The notes: generated by a model not told the origin, from the sequence alone. Shown: positions 22,225 through 38,177, counted from the first letter of the stretch. The stretch is DNA of 64,000 bases from Magicicada septendecula (GCA_034769895.1 CM068367.1:693086462-693150461); one strand, 5' to 3'. Made by a program: numbers and translations.

Positions 22225-24047
22225 CGGCAACTTGTCGCTCCCCCCACCATTTCCAACCACCAAGTTGGATGCTTCACTTCTTGTAGCTGCCTTTACTATT
22301 TCGTTATTCGAAATAATTGTAAGTGGTTCTATTACTTCATCCCAATCTTCTTTTAATGCCCTACAAGCATCATCCCGTGCAAACCAACGTGTTTTTGACA
22401 ACACTTTAAATGTTAGGTTTTCTTTTTTACTTAGACACCCCGTGAGTGTTTTCCATCTTTTGGTAGAGGATGAGGAAAAGTTATAAAGATTATTAAGAAG
22501 CATGAAAAAATCACGACTTTCCTTGCAACTGCTAGTTGAATGCTCCCAGACTAAATTCAGTGAATGAGCACTACAAGGGGAGTACATTGCCGTCGGTGTT
22601 ATTTCTCGTATTCTGGCATGTAGTCCAGTGTACTCCCCAGACATGTTCGAGGCATTATCGTATGACTCCCCCCTGCAGTTTTTTATGTCCATGCCGTATT
22701 TATTGAGGACAGCTGTAACAGCGTTAAACAACCCTTCTGTTTTGTGGCCTACATTCGGTAGAAAGCAAATGAATCTTTCTACGGGAATTCCCTTTTCGGT
22801 AACATATCTTATTATTACGCCCAGTTGATCCACATGGGAAATGTCTGGCGTTGAGTCGACTACCAGAGAAAAATACTTCGCAGATTTTATCTCTGCTAAA
22901 ATTTCTTCTGTGACTTTATGGCTCATTAATTTGAGGAATTCCTCGTAAGTAGAAGATGACAAGTATGAAGTATGGCCTTGACCTGGATTCCCGTACTTGG
23001 CAATGTGGTTTGCTAAGAAGGGATCGAACTCGGATATTAACTCTATACACATAATAAAATTTCCACAATTGTGAAATGACCCAAAGCTCTCGAAGTGCCC
23101 TTTTAGAGGTAGACCAGCAGCAGCTAAGCACCTAACAACAGCAACTATTCGTTTCAACACATTTCGCCAACATTTTTCTTCATCCTGAGCCTGGATCAAA
23201 AGCTGAGAATCAATTCTTCTGCTTGGTCATTCTTTTCTTCATTACTAAGACGCATGACTTATGGTTTGATGAATTCTCATGGCTTTTTAAATACTCGTTG
23301 CCGTGCTTCCAATCATCAAAGCCTTCTTTTGCTAATTTTGAAATTCCTCCAAAAAGTTGGCACGGTATACAAACATGTTTTCCAGAACTTTCTGAGTACA
23401 TTAGGTAAGATCGTTTTACTTCCTGTCCATTGATTAAGCTAGTTTTAAACAGGGTTTGAGTTAGGCAGCGATGTTGTCCCCCAATGGAAACGGCTAAAAT
23501 CTACTTTGGATATGTCTTGAATTATTCCATTTTTTAGGACATGTTCTCGAGTGTTGTCATTGATACGCCATAACGCAGGGCCATAAACCATAGTGTTGCT
23601 ACTATGCTTAGAATCTTTATCGTCATATATTTCAGAGTGTTCCGTGGTAGTTGTGCTCGTCTGAGGAATTGGATTAGAAAAGTCTTCATTATTGACCAGT
23701 TCAGCAAGGTTAGGCCTACACTCAGTATTGGAATTATTGAAATCATCCTCCTGTTGTTCTTTGATTGGCGTTTCAATTTCATTGCTATTTAAAATTTCAA
23801 CTGCATTAGGATATGCTATAGTTGGGTCTAATTCGACTGGAGGAAATTCGACTGATCCAAAGTTTGATCAGATTTTTGGATTTCCACGTTATTTTCGCTA
23901 TCAGATGATTCGTGCCCAGTGTTGGGTTCCGAAAAAAAGTTGAAAATTTTTCTAGTCTTCTTTACTACTTCCTGTTCTTTTTCTAATCTTTGCTAATGCT
24001 GCTTTTCTACAAGCAGCGCCACTAAGGCGCTTCCTCCCGTCACTCAT
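22225..24047 (-). pseudogene. hAT transposase with DUF4371-like region, truncated
   Basis: Starts at ATG 24047 (MSDGRKRLSGAACRKAALAK, the N terminus typical of ZMYM1-like hAT proteins). It continues through a TTF-type zinc-finger region (HVCIPCQLFGG around 23370) to a long frame from 23199. That frame contains YFSLVVDSTPDISHVDQLGV, a family block around the first catalytic Asp; GESYDNASNMSGEYTGLHAR; SPCSAHSLNLVW, the conserved C-x2-H region; and KTRWFARDDACRAL. It stops making sense after VKAATRSEASNLV, where it runs directly into the terminal repeat. An internal deletion has thus removed roughly 300 residues, including the C-terminal dimerisation region. There are frameshifts near 23900, between 23782 and 23534, and between 23210 and 23199. 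It cannot be active. Confidence 0.85.
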
Positions 24048-24649
24048 GGTTATTTCATTAAAATGTCTGAAAAACGTTTTGATTATCTAACAGAAAAAAG
24101 ATCGCCTTTTTTACATGGGTAAGTTTATATTATAATATTACGACTATTAGCGTCAGACACAAAAAAGACACATTAACACTAGAACATACACGAATACCGG
24201 TATATCCATACACATTTTTAACATTCGTAACAACAAACAGTTTGCGAAGAACACACAGGATTGAGTAAATCATATCGTGTCATGTCAACTCGCACGCAGA
24301 CGACAGACTGACATCTCGTATTCATGACTCAAGTGTCGGTGTCGCGGACGAGTCTATTTTTCGGATATTGGGGAAGTAAGATACTTTGCGCACATGACTA
24401 CTAACAGTTTCACAAAAACAAACAACTACTGAATTAGACACTAAACACTATTATTACAATATCATTTATACAAAACAAAAACAAAAACAACTATTTGATT
24501 AAAAACATTAACAAATAATACACAAAACAAAATGTGTGAACAATGCGCGCCGCGAAACCAGACAAGACAGGAGGCTACATAGAGTAAACCGTAGTCAGTA
24601 GTGTTTTTTCTATCAGTCACGGATCGGTCGTATGCGTACACTGAAAAAA

Positions 24650-25118
24650 TGTTCAGTAAAAATAGTATGGCGAGCGTTTAAAAATTACTAGGTATTTTAG
24701 TAAACATGGTCCGAGTGACGAGCGTGAAAATTTTTACTGCACACCTAGTAAAATGTACCGCTTTTCGGTACTTATATTTTACCTACCGTCAACTGAGCAC
24801 TATTGGAATCGGGCAGTTTGTAGATTAGGTTTTGTAATATACAAGTATTTAGCAAGATTTTTTCCATTTTTATCATTATTCTAATTTATTATTTAAATTG
24901 CTTTATATGATATAAATTTTCTCATTTAAACATAAATAAAATATATCCATTTATACAAAACAATGCTCAGTTGAAGGTAGGTAAGGTAGAAATGTACTAA
25001 AAGTGGTATATTTTACAAAGTGTGCAGTAAAAATTTTCACGCTTGTCACTCATATCATGTTTACTGAAATACCTAGTAATTTTTAAACGTCGCCATACTA
25101 ATTTTGACCGAAAAATTG
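24650..25118. repeat. Fold-back (MITE-like) element inside the hAT
   Basis: Arms of about 150 bp: 24650-24805 is repeated inverted at 24963-25118 (for example gtttaaaaattactaggtat on the left and its complement on the right, and tgaaaatttttactgcacac). Arms are roughly 85-90% alike by eye, around a unique centre of about 160 bp. There is no coding capacity. The position inside the hAT 5' region shows it either inserted there or is a structural part of this hAT lineage. Confidence 0.8.
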
Positions 25119-25502
25119 TTCATCGTTGTATTTCCAATAAAACGGGTGGGTAGCTGGAGTACATTTCTCCATTAATGCTTCAGGTTGGTTGCCAGCCAAT
25201 ATAACGAAACCATTATTGTGTACTGTACAAAATGCCGAGAGTCTCGCTCTCGTTATGCGATGCTGCCAATTCTCGCATAACCATAGTGAGCTCCGAGACT
25301 CGCGGTATTCTCGGCATATATGGAAAGTCGCGGACCCGCGACTCCCGGGCCTATAAGGGTTATTTGGTTAAGGTTTTTATTTATTTGTTTATTTATTTTG
25401 TGTATGTACTGTTGTGCTTTTATGTATTTTAAAAAAATGTGCCGCCCCTGGATTTTGCCGGCCTGGGCTGTAGCCCCCCCTAAATCCGCCGCTGACGATA
25501 TT

Positions 25503-27893
25503 TTATGTTCTGTGTTAATATCTACTTTTAGTTACCTTATCTACTGTTGTAGAAGAAAGAATAAATAATTATAATTGTGGTAATATAAACAATACTCCTT
25601 GTAATGTCATAAATATAAGAGCAAACTTAATAATTCACTGTTAGTAGATTTTCCTGCCCAGTAAGTAAGCAGTAGTGTCGGTACCTGTAGATCTGCTGTC
25701 CAATAGTAATTTTGACATATTATATGACAAATTTTTTAGTAGAGGTATATAATTAACTTACAAATTTTCTATAAACAAAGTTTCACAGCGTATTCTATTC
25801 TTGACGCGACTCTTTTTTTTGTTGTCAGTGAAGGTTACAGCAAAGGCATACGGAGGAACCTGCATTTTACATATAACCAATAATATAAAACCTTATGGGA
25901 ATTAAGCCGTTTACAATGTTGCACAATCGTAACGTGTTACGACGCTGCCAATCTGTGCTGACCATGTGATAATCAATTGACGAGATGTCTCCTGTGCTAC
26001 TCTGCGTTTACCTTCAAACGTTGTATCGTGCAGAATAGGACTTGAAAATGGTGGCGACTGCTAAAGTTTCGTCTAGAAATTTACAACGTCAAGGCACATA
26101 TGTCAAGACACATATCTAAACGTTAGGCTGTTTATGTTAGTGTTGTTTTTACTTCATTAATAAGTTATGTAAGTTCGTCACATTACTTTAGCGCGTTACG
26201 GACCGACATTATGTACGATATTTATTGAGGAATTGGACAATGGTTGCATACAGCAAGAAAATATTTATGAAATTTTGATAGTTGTAATGATAGTCGCCAT
26301 TTGTAACACGATTGGTTGGAAACTGTTACTATGTTCTGGTATAATTTTGTTACCATATCTTATGTTCTCAGCTCCGAACTCAAACCAATCAAAGTTTTTG
26401 TTATAAAAAACTTGAGATATCAGCTAAATGACCTTCTGTCAAAACTACATTGTACTTTGGCGACAAATGATTTATCAGTCTATAAAAAGTATAAACAAAC
26501 TATGTGTTTGTTTCGAAAGTCGATGAACTTACTACCAACGAAGTTTTGTGTCTATGTAATGTATGAACTGACGGACGATACTTTATCGTGCCTACAGATT
26601 CACGGAATTGTAAATAAGAAAGTTGTCGAGTTCGTGGCAGACACATGTTTGATCAAATGTAGCTGTGACGTCAACAGTCTTCGCCGGAATGTAGTAAGGT
26701 TATCGTTATATGGCCCATAGGCCTAACGGACCCATGTTACGCGTATAGGCATCGGACCCATGCTTATGAACATGTTTAAACGAACTTGCCAAGTTTGTAA
26801 AGCAATTCGGAGGCATTCTTCACCTGCTTTTGTTAACGTTAAATATTACACTATACTGTAACTACCATTTGTCTACCTACACACATGACTTTACCTACAT
26901 ACAATCTTTCGTTGCCAATTTGTTTTGGTTTCTTTGCAAGAAACATTGTATTCTCATGTATTGTGACGTACGGTACATTATTAGATTTTAATTTCTTGCA
27001 AATGATAAAGTATGTGGACCATCTACAATATAACTGCAAGTACTGTTTCGGTAATCTGTAGGTTTGATGAAACAGATTTGCGGCTGGTCGTAACTTCAAG
27101 AGGCATGCGCCATTCCGTACTTTATATTTACTGCTGCTTCACAGAATATTTGAATTATTATGTGCTTCTACTCTAGGTCGTGCGCCCCCCCCCCACACAC
27201 ACACTCTTACCAGCACTTATTAATTTTACAACTTACTATTTGTTTGAAGTGACCAAATATATATAATCTTGCACTGTCACTCAGTATGAACACTTATGTC
27301 CACTCAATAATCAGGTCAGTTTTTGATGAACACTCGACACTAGTAATGTCAAGTTAAAAGCAGTTTTCGTGGTAAGCTTTCTGAGTTTTGTTATGACTTC
27401 CAAACTCAGCTGAATTCTGTCAAACATAGCAGATTTTTCCACTTTGAATCTTTTCTTGACTGTTGCTCAGTCATAGAACTTGTGATGTGGTATCTACTTG
27501 TGCGTGTAAAATTAAAAATGTTGTTTCCTTAAAATAATACAGATTAAAGAGTAGTAGATGGTTAAACTATGCAGCAACTGTCACAATGAAAACAGTGGCT
27601 AGAGCACACACACATATAATGTCTCACAAGCTCTTTGTGGCCAACAGATGTGCGTCGCGTGGGATTGAGGTAAATTTGAAACAAGTTTCTGTATATAGAA
27701 TTATGTCTTCTCTTTGTACCTTATCTAACAGAATACAGAGATTTCATTCGAATTAACATTAAATGTACTAAAATAACTCATTGTAATCACGTAAAAACAT
27801 TACAGTGAAAGATAAACGCACACACGATAAATCTGTTCACACACAAGCTATACAACTAGCTAATACGTTAATTGTTTACGAAGGAAATCACCC
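25503..27893. other. Downstream flank of UGT gene B
   Basis: Apart from the orphan frame at 26316-26720, no gene is recognised. A C-run followed by CA repeats lies at 27187-27206. I did not find a convincing polyadenylation signal just downstream of the UGT stop at 27894. Confidence 0.4.
26316..26720 (+). CDS. Orphan reading frame, 134 codons
   Basis: The longest frame in the window not tied to a transposon or UGT. It begins METVTMFWYNF and contains SELKPIKVFVIKNLRYQLND, YKKYKQTMCLFRKSMNLLP and KKVVEFVADTCLIKCSC. The middle is Lys/Leu-rich and looks helical; the C-terminal third has four cysteines. I do not recognise the family. No signal peptide or clear membrane helix is seen. Upstream, aaaATGgtggcgactgct at 26047 looks like a translation start but opens only a short frame, so a spliced gene is conceivable. 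It could be a single exon of a host gene, a retrocopy fragment or chance. Confidence 0.35.
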   Translation: METVTMFWYNFVTISYVLSSELKPIKVFVIKNLRYQLNDLLSKLHCTLATNDLSVYKKYKQTMCLFRKSMNLLPTKFCVYVMYELTDDTLSCLQIHGIVNKKVVEFVADTCLIKCSCDVNSLRRNVVRLSLYGP

Positions 27894-30858
<2,965 letters not shown>

Positions 30859-31978
30859 CTGAAACCAAATTACACGTTTACAACAAACACATACTGTAAT
30901 CCATCCCATCCCTATATTTCTACGCTCTTTAACCTATGATCTCTGAAACATTTACCTTTAACGAATAAAATTTTATTGGTGACAATACCAACACTAAACA
31001 TAAACAGTAAATCAGTATATATTAACTGTTGAATACAGCACATTTTGCATGATAGAAGTAAACAATTAATTTATCTGCGAAGGTAAACAACAATAATGTT
31101 GAGGCGTTACTGTACACTAAGGCAACCGGCATCGTTAATACTTTAATATTGGGTATTATGCTGTTTGTATTATTATTTTCAGATAAAAATTATCAGTACA
31201 ATTTTTATCGTATTTTATTCTGAAGCGTATAATTGGCTGAAATTGACGTAACTTGATTTAAGGCATCCAAGTTGGGTCTATACGCCGGCGTCTAAAGATA
31301 GATTAGAATCGGAACAATTATTTGGAACTCCGTTGGTGAATTTTGTTTCGAATTAATTGAACTGAATACTTAATATACATTTTAACTAACAGTGACACTG
31401 AAGTACACTAACACATCAGTTTATAATACGTATTAACTGAAATTTTCTAAATACTTTAACAAATCGCACATACCTCGTTCCAAAGAAATGTTGTTTCCTC
31501 AGAGAAGGCAATTAGAAACTTAGTTTTTAGCGTACGTACATCGAGACTATAAGCGAATCAAATGAAACTATTGCTGTCAACAGTAGGCTACTCACCCACA
31601 AACCTCCGAATAATTAAATGTCTTGATAAAGTTTATATCTGTGTGTGCGATACCTTGGAATTACTGGCTGAGATCTCTGTCTGAACGTAACAGATAAGTT
31701 TAAATCCTTTTATTGCTCTTAGATTACGTTTATAGTTAAGGTAATAAAATCTGCAGTGAAATACAGCACTTTTCAAGGAGATAAACACTGCACAGTCAAC
31801 GAGTCTAACCGACTTATTCGGCGGAAGGGATTACCGGTAGTTCACTTGCTTGTTTCTACTCAATAAGCTGATCACATTTCCAGCTAATCATATGATTTGA
31901 TTTTCCAGTTATTTAAAGATACCAGTTCTGTAAAGATACCAGTATTTAATTATTCCAGTTCTGTTTGTCTATAACAAT

Positions 31979-31982
<4 letters not shown>

Positions 31983-32076
<94 letters not shown>

Positions 32077-32094
32077 CACACACACACACACACA
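31983..32094. repeat. (CT)n and (CA)n microsatellite
   Basis: Forty-six uninterrupted CT units at 31983-32074, then acca, then CA units to 32094. It sits in the predicted leader intron of UGT gene B and is GA-rich on the transcribed sense strand. Pure polypurine tracts of this length can form triplex DNA. A regulatory role is only possible, not shown. Confidence 0.97.
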
Positions 32095-32833
32095 TATTCA
32101 AACTGAACAAAACACACATCTATGGTATAATGGTATAATACGACCTCTCATCAGGTTTGTGATATATTTCAGTAGTTTATTCGGAAAAGGTATTTTGATT
32201 CACGATGTGCGGATAATTTAAACGTTACGGAAATTTGCTTGCTTAGAAAGAAATACAATAATTAAGCGCACAAAAAAGCTAATTAATTTATCACTAAACG
32301 TGTAAAGCGTACATACTATTAGACATTCAGTGCTACTTGTGAATGTAGTTACTAAATTAGTTGCAGAGTTTTTATACGTTTGTATATGGGACAAAAGTCT
32401 ACAAGCATTAGCGAGTCTGGTCCCCGTATAATACTTCAATATTGTCCGTGTCGCCTTGAAAGCGACAGTACCATTCTCAAAGCTCACACACATTATAGTC
32501 AGTAAATGCACATATTATGAACATTTTTATTGGTTTCTAACGAGTATATAAGGTTATATTTAAAAACGTTAGAAGTTAAAAAAAAAGATGCAGTTGACTA
32601 AAGTCTATATGCTAGACGTACTCTCTGTTTACTCACTGTTCGTTAATGATTGTTAATTAAACTCTTTCTGATGATACATGTTATTTCATAATTTATGACA
32701 ATTACATCAAAATAATGCCTTCGCATTAAAATAATGAAGAATCCTTTGTACAAGGAAAGCGCTTTTATTATAATGAAATATCCATGTTCAGTTACTTGAA
32801 CAAAAGAAAAACTGAAGTTTTTTAAGTACTCAC

Positions 32834-32938
32834 CATAAAACGGTAAAGAAAGCTTTTATTGAACTGTCGTAACAGAAATCGCTTTACGCTAAGGACGTTA
32901 GCCTTAATGTGACATGTAGCGTCGCAGAGGTAACAACT
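32834..32938 (-). other. Predicted leader exon of UGT gene B
   Basis: On the minus strand a TATA box near 32965 is followed about 27 bases later by an initiator-like ccagttg (A at 32938), then about 105 bases ending ccgttttATG with a strong donor gtgagt at 32833. Splicing to the acceptor at 30859 would give ATG-ATG-TGG, so translation could start at the junction. The start site is inferred, not observed. Confidence 0.5.
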
Positions 32939-32956
32939 GGTACGCTGCTGGCGTCG

Positions 32957-32965
32957 CTTTATATA
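32957..32965 (-). promoter_or_regulatory. TATA box, probable promoter of UGT gene B
   Basis: The minus strand reads TATATAAAG, with an initiator-like sequence about 27 bases downstream and a leader exon with a good donor beyond it. It is about 2.1 kb upstream of the coding exon. No enhancer or xenobiotic-response motif was assigned. Confidence 0.5.
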
Positions 32966-33808
32966 CGTCTCATCGCCTTTAGATAATTCTGCAAAATGAG
33001 ATTACTCTGTGAAGTGTGCACACGGGAAGTGGAAGCGCCTTCTTGTGTTTGCTATCTGACATGTCTTAATACTACGCTAATTATGCTAATTATTGTAGTT
33101 ACAAACAAAACTCGCATTGTAAAATACATTATCTACGGAAGAAATAACTTGAACAAACGTGTATTATTTTACATGCTTATAGCTGTAAACTTATTGTGAG
33201 TCGATTATTGGGTAAGATTCTTAATATTATTTTCAGTTGTAAAATGTAATAAACTATAATAATTATATTAAATTATATTATTGAACATATGTAATTATTA
33301 TAATTTCACCTGTACGTTATTTCTCATATGACATTACGTTATAAACGTACTGCATTGTTTTCGACTCTTGTTGCTAACGATTCGTACTATTCGTACTATG
33401 TCAACAGTAGATCAAAACTCTAGTCAGTTTTGTGCATTACTACCATGCTCAAATTATATAAACGTTATAAAATTACAAAAAATACTTTATTTAAAAGTTT
33501 ATAATAAACAAATGTCATGCTAGTCGCTTCTTTAAAACTCGAATAATATTCTTCTCCCTAACTGTAATTTGTAATAAACACCAATAAAGCTGCATGGAGA
33601 TATTTTTTTTTAATACAGTATTACATCAAATCATTTTTGTAAAAACAATTATTCATTTTTAGTAAAACTTTGATTAGTAAGTTACATAATCTATTCAAGT
33701 TTTTGCCAAATTACCAGATCACTTTGTGTTGGTAATTGTTAGCTATAGTTTAAATAAGCCAGCTGTTCTACTGTAAATAAACCAATACGATTTACAGATG
33801 GTCTAATC
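32966..33808. other. Upstream flank of UGT gene B
   Basis: AT-rich sequence between the predicted promoter and the hAT element. The last eight bases, gtctaatc, are the left target duplication of that hAT. No gene is seen; the 67-codon frame at 32996-33199 has no recognisable domain. Confidence 0.5.
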
Positions 33809-34057
33809 CAGCGTTTCCCAAACTTTTTTTTTCGTGACCTCGTTATTTCAACATTTTAACTTCGCAACACGGCAAATTATGCTTTTTTTCGTGACCCGGA
33901 TATTTTAATATTTTTCCTTCGTGATTCAGTAAAAATTGTTTTGCCTTATTGGTAAAATGAAACAAATTTTATTGTTCAAAGATTTTTCATTTATTAGTCT
34001 ATTAAAGTAACAAACATGTAAACATACAGTATTGTACAGTAAAACAATAAAAAATTG

Positions 34058-36044
34058 TTAATGGGAAGTTTGATGCTGTTTCTCGTCAACTAGAAATTTC
34101 AGGTCTGCAGAAAAAGATGACAACTTTATTCTTAAATCGGGTTCGACATCTAATCGGTTTCTGTATTTATTTTTTAGAAAAACAAGTGTTGAGAAGGCTG
34201 TTTCACACTTGTAAGTTGTGACAACAGGCATTAGAAACTTTATTGCCTTTTGTGCCAAAAATGGATACTCTTGGCGACAGGATAGCCAAAAATCCATCAA
34301 TGGTATTTTGTCAAAACTGTCTTTAAGCGCTGTATCACAAGACAGTTCAATTATGGATTCAATATCTGAATCCAATAATTCCGTTTCTGATTCTATATTA
34401 ATTGTGAAAGGGTTTCTTATCCATGCTTTGTTGCGATTAATTGGAGGAAAATATTCTTTCAGATTTGTATGCAATCCTATCAGGTGTTCCTTGAGAGCAC
34501 CTGAAATTTCATCAGGCATGGAAGTAATATTGTACTCTTTTTGCACTTCAGTTAGCTTGATAAAAGCATTATAATTTTCTGCTTCCACACGATGGATCCA
34601 CAAACTGAGCTTTTTCATCGCAGCTTCCATCTTCTCTTGCACTTTGAATACAGTAACATTGTTGCCTTGTAACGAAAGATTTATTTTATTTAAAAAATCA
34701 AAAATGTCACAAAGGTAGGACAACTTAATCAACCAATTAACATCACTAAAACTATCTTTAAATTCAAATATTGCATCCTTAGCCGTTGGGGGATGTTGGT
34801 TTAAAAACATTAAAACTTCTTCTCTCATTTCAAAAAGTCTCTTCAAAACATTCCCTCTGGATAACCATCGTACTTCGCAATGTAAAAGAAAATGTTTATG
34901 TTCACTACCCATTTCTTTACATAATGCAGTGAATAACCTGAAATTCAGGGGACGATGTTTTATAAAATTTATAATTTTTATACACTCTTGCATAGCAGTT
35001 TGCAAAAGCAATGGCATTTTTTTATGGCCTAAGCTTCTCTGTGTATGCTGCAATGCACCCATACACATTCTGGTGCCATGACTTTTATTTTTGGAAAAAG
35101 CCCCGTACGGACGCCTGCCATTGCGCGGACACCATCGCTGCTCAGTCCCACGCATTTTTTCCAGTCAATGTCATTTCGATTGATGTAAGTGTCAATCAAG
35201 TTAAAAATTTCTTCTGCTGTTGTTCTTGTATTTAATGGTTTACAAAATAGAAATTCTTCATTAGATGTATACTCAAAGTCATATCTCACAAAACACATTA
35301 AATTGGCATTGTCCGATATGTCTGTACTTTCATCGACTTGAAGAGAAAAAAAACTGCACCGTTCTAAGCGACCTACAACAGTTTCCTCGATATTATCTGC
35401 TATTTCCACAATTCTACGCTTCACTGTGTTATTGGAGAGAGACAACATATTTATGCTGTTTTGCTGTTTTTTATCACATATTCGAGATGCCAATATTTTC
35501 ATTGCTGGAACTATTAACTTTTCCGCAACTGTATGAGGATACCCAGTTTCAGCAATTAATTGGGATATTTCATAAGAAGCCATAACTAGATTTTCAGACA
35601 AAGCACCTTGAGAAAAATTCGAAGTCATAATCTTCTTGCTAGCTATGAATTCTTTCTTTTTATTTATAAAGAAATCTATCGGCTTGTTAATGTAGGTCGG
35701 GTGTGTTAATTCTAAGTGGCGCTTCAATTTTGAAGGTTTCATGGACTCATTTGATAGTGCCGTACAACACACAATGGTTTTTCATCAGCACCTTTCTTGA
35801 AACCAAATTTTATATAATCGTCAAAATACTGTCGGATCCAGGTTGTTTTCGTCTTTTTTGCATGTGTAATGGATAACACATCATGCGGCCGTTTATTAGT
35901 GCCACTCTCAGAACTTGTGCTTGGCTGACTGTCACTTAACTGTTTATTGTTTGTATCACCCACAAAAATTGTTTTAGTCTGCGCATCATTTGATTGTTTA
36001 TCGGTTCTAACCGGCACATTGTTTTTTTGTTGTTTTATTACCAT
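34058..36044 (-). pseudogene. hAT transposase (ZBED5/FAM200-like), two frameshifts
   Basis: About 660 residues, near full family length, from ATG 36044. An N-terminal tail with TSSESGTNKR leads into a BED zinc finger (WIRQYFDDYIKFGFKK, then the C-x2-C at LCVVC and HLELTHP). The core includes SFFSLQVDESTDISDNANLM with the catalytic-Asp block, DGVRAMAGVRTGLF, and HCEVRWLSRGNVLKRLFEMR with the conserved R-W. The C-terminal dimerisation block is KAIKFLMPVVTTYKCETAFS, then KNKYRNRLDVEPDLRIKLSS. Two one-base shifts break it: one between LCVV and CCTAL near 35765, the other after HREA near 35030-35150. Otherwise it is well preserved. It is related to vertebrate ZBED5/FAM200 genes, which were domesticated from this hAT lineage. 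Confidence 0.88.
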
Positions 36045-36275
36045 TTATCCATTGATAAATTAGATGTAATAGTATGTAATAAATACAAAAAAAGTACGTA
36101 GTAACTGAACTAATAACTAACAAATAATCACTGAGAGTGAGAATACACGCATGAAAATAAGAACTAACTGGATTTCGTTGTCCATGAAGTGTCCGTTACT
36201 TAACTAAATATCACTATAATATTGACGACTCGGAACACTAAGTTTTTTATAAGTAAAAACGTAAAGTTTTACCTT

Positions 36276-36322
36276 ACAGCCTAAACCGGCTTTCACCTAT
36301 AGAAGGCTTCATCAGAGGCTGT
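36276..36322 (-). ncRNA. Hammerhead-ribozyme-like motif, left Penelope arm
   Basis: Identical in structure to the motif at 44301-44347, on the opposite strand at the outer end of the left arm. Minus strand order: ACAGCCU, CUGAUGA, a GCCU/AGGU hairpin, GAAA, short stem III then UU, and AGGCUGU closing stem I. Confidence 0.6.
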
Positions 36323-38177
36323 CGTTAGTAGCGCTGTTCATCTTGTTGTTGGCGACGAGATAGTGTTTCGAAAGATCGAAGCTGTGTGTGTGTGGTGAGA
36401 TGTGTTCGAATAATGCGTGCGATTTGAATTGTGTCTGTTCGTTTAGGATGTCGTTTTTATTTGTTTTTGTGTGTTTGTATATTTCTAATTGTTCTAGAGT
36501 GTCTAGTTTTCGGCCTTTTGTGTGTACGTGTAGTATGTTCATGTTATTGTCGATGTTTTTATATGTGTGGTTTGCTTCAATGAGGTGGTTTGCGAAGGTA
36601 GATTCTGTAGTGGTGTGGAGTGCTTTTGTGTGTTCAATGTATCTCTGTTTGAAGCTACGTCCTGTCTGGCCTATGTAGAATTTATTGCAATTTGAACAAT
36701 TTAGTTTATATACACCGGGTAGATCGAATTTGTTTTGTGCTTTGGGCATGCGTTTTGATAGTGTGTGTTCTGTTTTGTTAGTAGTTTTGTAAGCGATTCT
36801 GTATCCTGCTTTTTTGAATTTGTGGGCAATTTTTTCTGTTTGTTTGTTGATGTATGTTAGTGTTATGAATTTGTTGTTTTCTGTCTTTGTCTGTTGTTTG
36901 TTTTGTGTAGGAGTTTACTGACTATTGTTCTGTCATAACCGTTAGATTCTGCTAGATATTTTATCGTGTTTAGTTCGTCTTTGTAGTCTATTTCATCTAA
37001 GGGGATGTTGTTAAGTCTATGTATCATGGTTCTAAAAGCAGCTAGTTTGTGTTGTATTGGGTGATTGGAGGTGTTGTGTATTAGTGTGTCAGTTGTAGTT
37101 GGTTTTCTGTATATACTGAATTTGTGCCTGTGTTCTAGTTTTGTGATGGAGAGGTCTAAGAAGTTTATGGTATTGTTGTGTTCATATTCGGCAGTGAAGG
37201 TTATGTTTTTATGTATTTTGTTTATGTGCGTTAGTAACTGTTCACATTGTCTTTTGTTTCCCCTGTATAGTATTAGATGTCATCAACGTATCTGTGCCAA
37301 TATAGTATTTTATGTGAGTGTCTGTCATTGTTTGTGAGTATTTTTGTTTTTTCTAAGTGTTGGAGGAAGACTTCTGCTAGAATGCTGGATATGGGGGAGC
37401 CCATGGGTAGGCCATCGTTCTGTGTGTAGTATTTATTGTTATAAGTAAAGTAGTTTTGTTTTGTGATAATGTTCAGAGTTTCTGTTATTTCATTGATAAG
37501 TTCGTTTGGTGTGTTGTTCTGTTTGAGTTTGTTTTGTAGGATGGTGATTGTTTCAGAGATGGGGATGTTTGTGTACAGGTTTTTAATGTCAAAGGAGGCT
37601 AATGTGGCGTTATGGGGGATGTGTATGTCTTTTATTTTTGTTACTAGGTCAGTGTTGTTTTTTACAGCAATGTTGTTGTCTATTTGTGTGTGTTGTCTAA
37701 TAATTTTGTCTAGATATTTTGCCAGTTTGTGTGCAGGGGCATTACGGTAGTTGATAATGGGGCGGATCGGAATGTCTTCTTTATGGATTTTGGGAAGCGC
37801 TTGGAGTGTAGGTGCTGATGGTCGGATTTGTTTCATGTAGGGCTTTTGTTTATGTGTCATAATGTGTTTGGCTTTGTTGACTATTTGTTTTACTGAGTTT
37901 TGGTATCTGTCGGTGGGGTCGTGTTTTAGTTCTGTGATGTTGTTCTGTTCTATGAAGTCTTGTACTTTTTTGTGTAGGTTGTCTGTGGGGATAATTACAG
38001 TCGTGTTGCCTTTGTCAGCTTTTACAAATGTGATGTTGTGTTTGTGTGCCTTTTCCCTCAGTTTGATGGCTGTGTGTATTTCTGAGTTGTGGTTGTTGTT
38101 GTCTGGTGTCTTATGTACTCCTATTGTGTTGTTTATATTATGTCTTAATGTGTCTTGATGTTCTGGTGCTGTGTTTT

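Larger units (their letters stand above)
22188..25494 (-). mobile_element. hAT transposon (ZMYM1/DUF4371-type), internally deleted
   Basis: The left end caggggcggattta at 22188 matches the right end read inverted (cagcggcggattta from 25494). The 8-bp target duplication acgatatt is perfect at 22180-22187 and 25495-25502, as expected for hAT insertion. The element is about 3.3 kb. It carries a decayed minus-strand transposase, a fold-back insertion at 24650-25118, and a subterminal hairpin near 25230-25320. The perfect duplication suggests the insertion itself is not ancient, though the transposase is damaged and lacks its C-terminal part. Confidence 0.9.

Noticed and set aside
37463-37750. Long antisense frames (90-100 codons, Cys/Val/Phe-rich) opposite the Penelope RT in both arms
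   Set aside because: They appear identically in both arms because the sense strand is G-poor, so its antisense has few stops. No independent gene.
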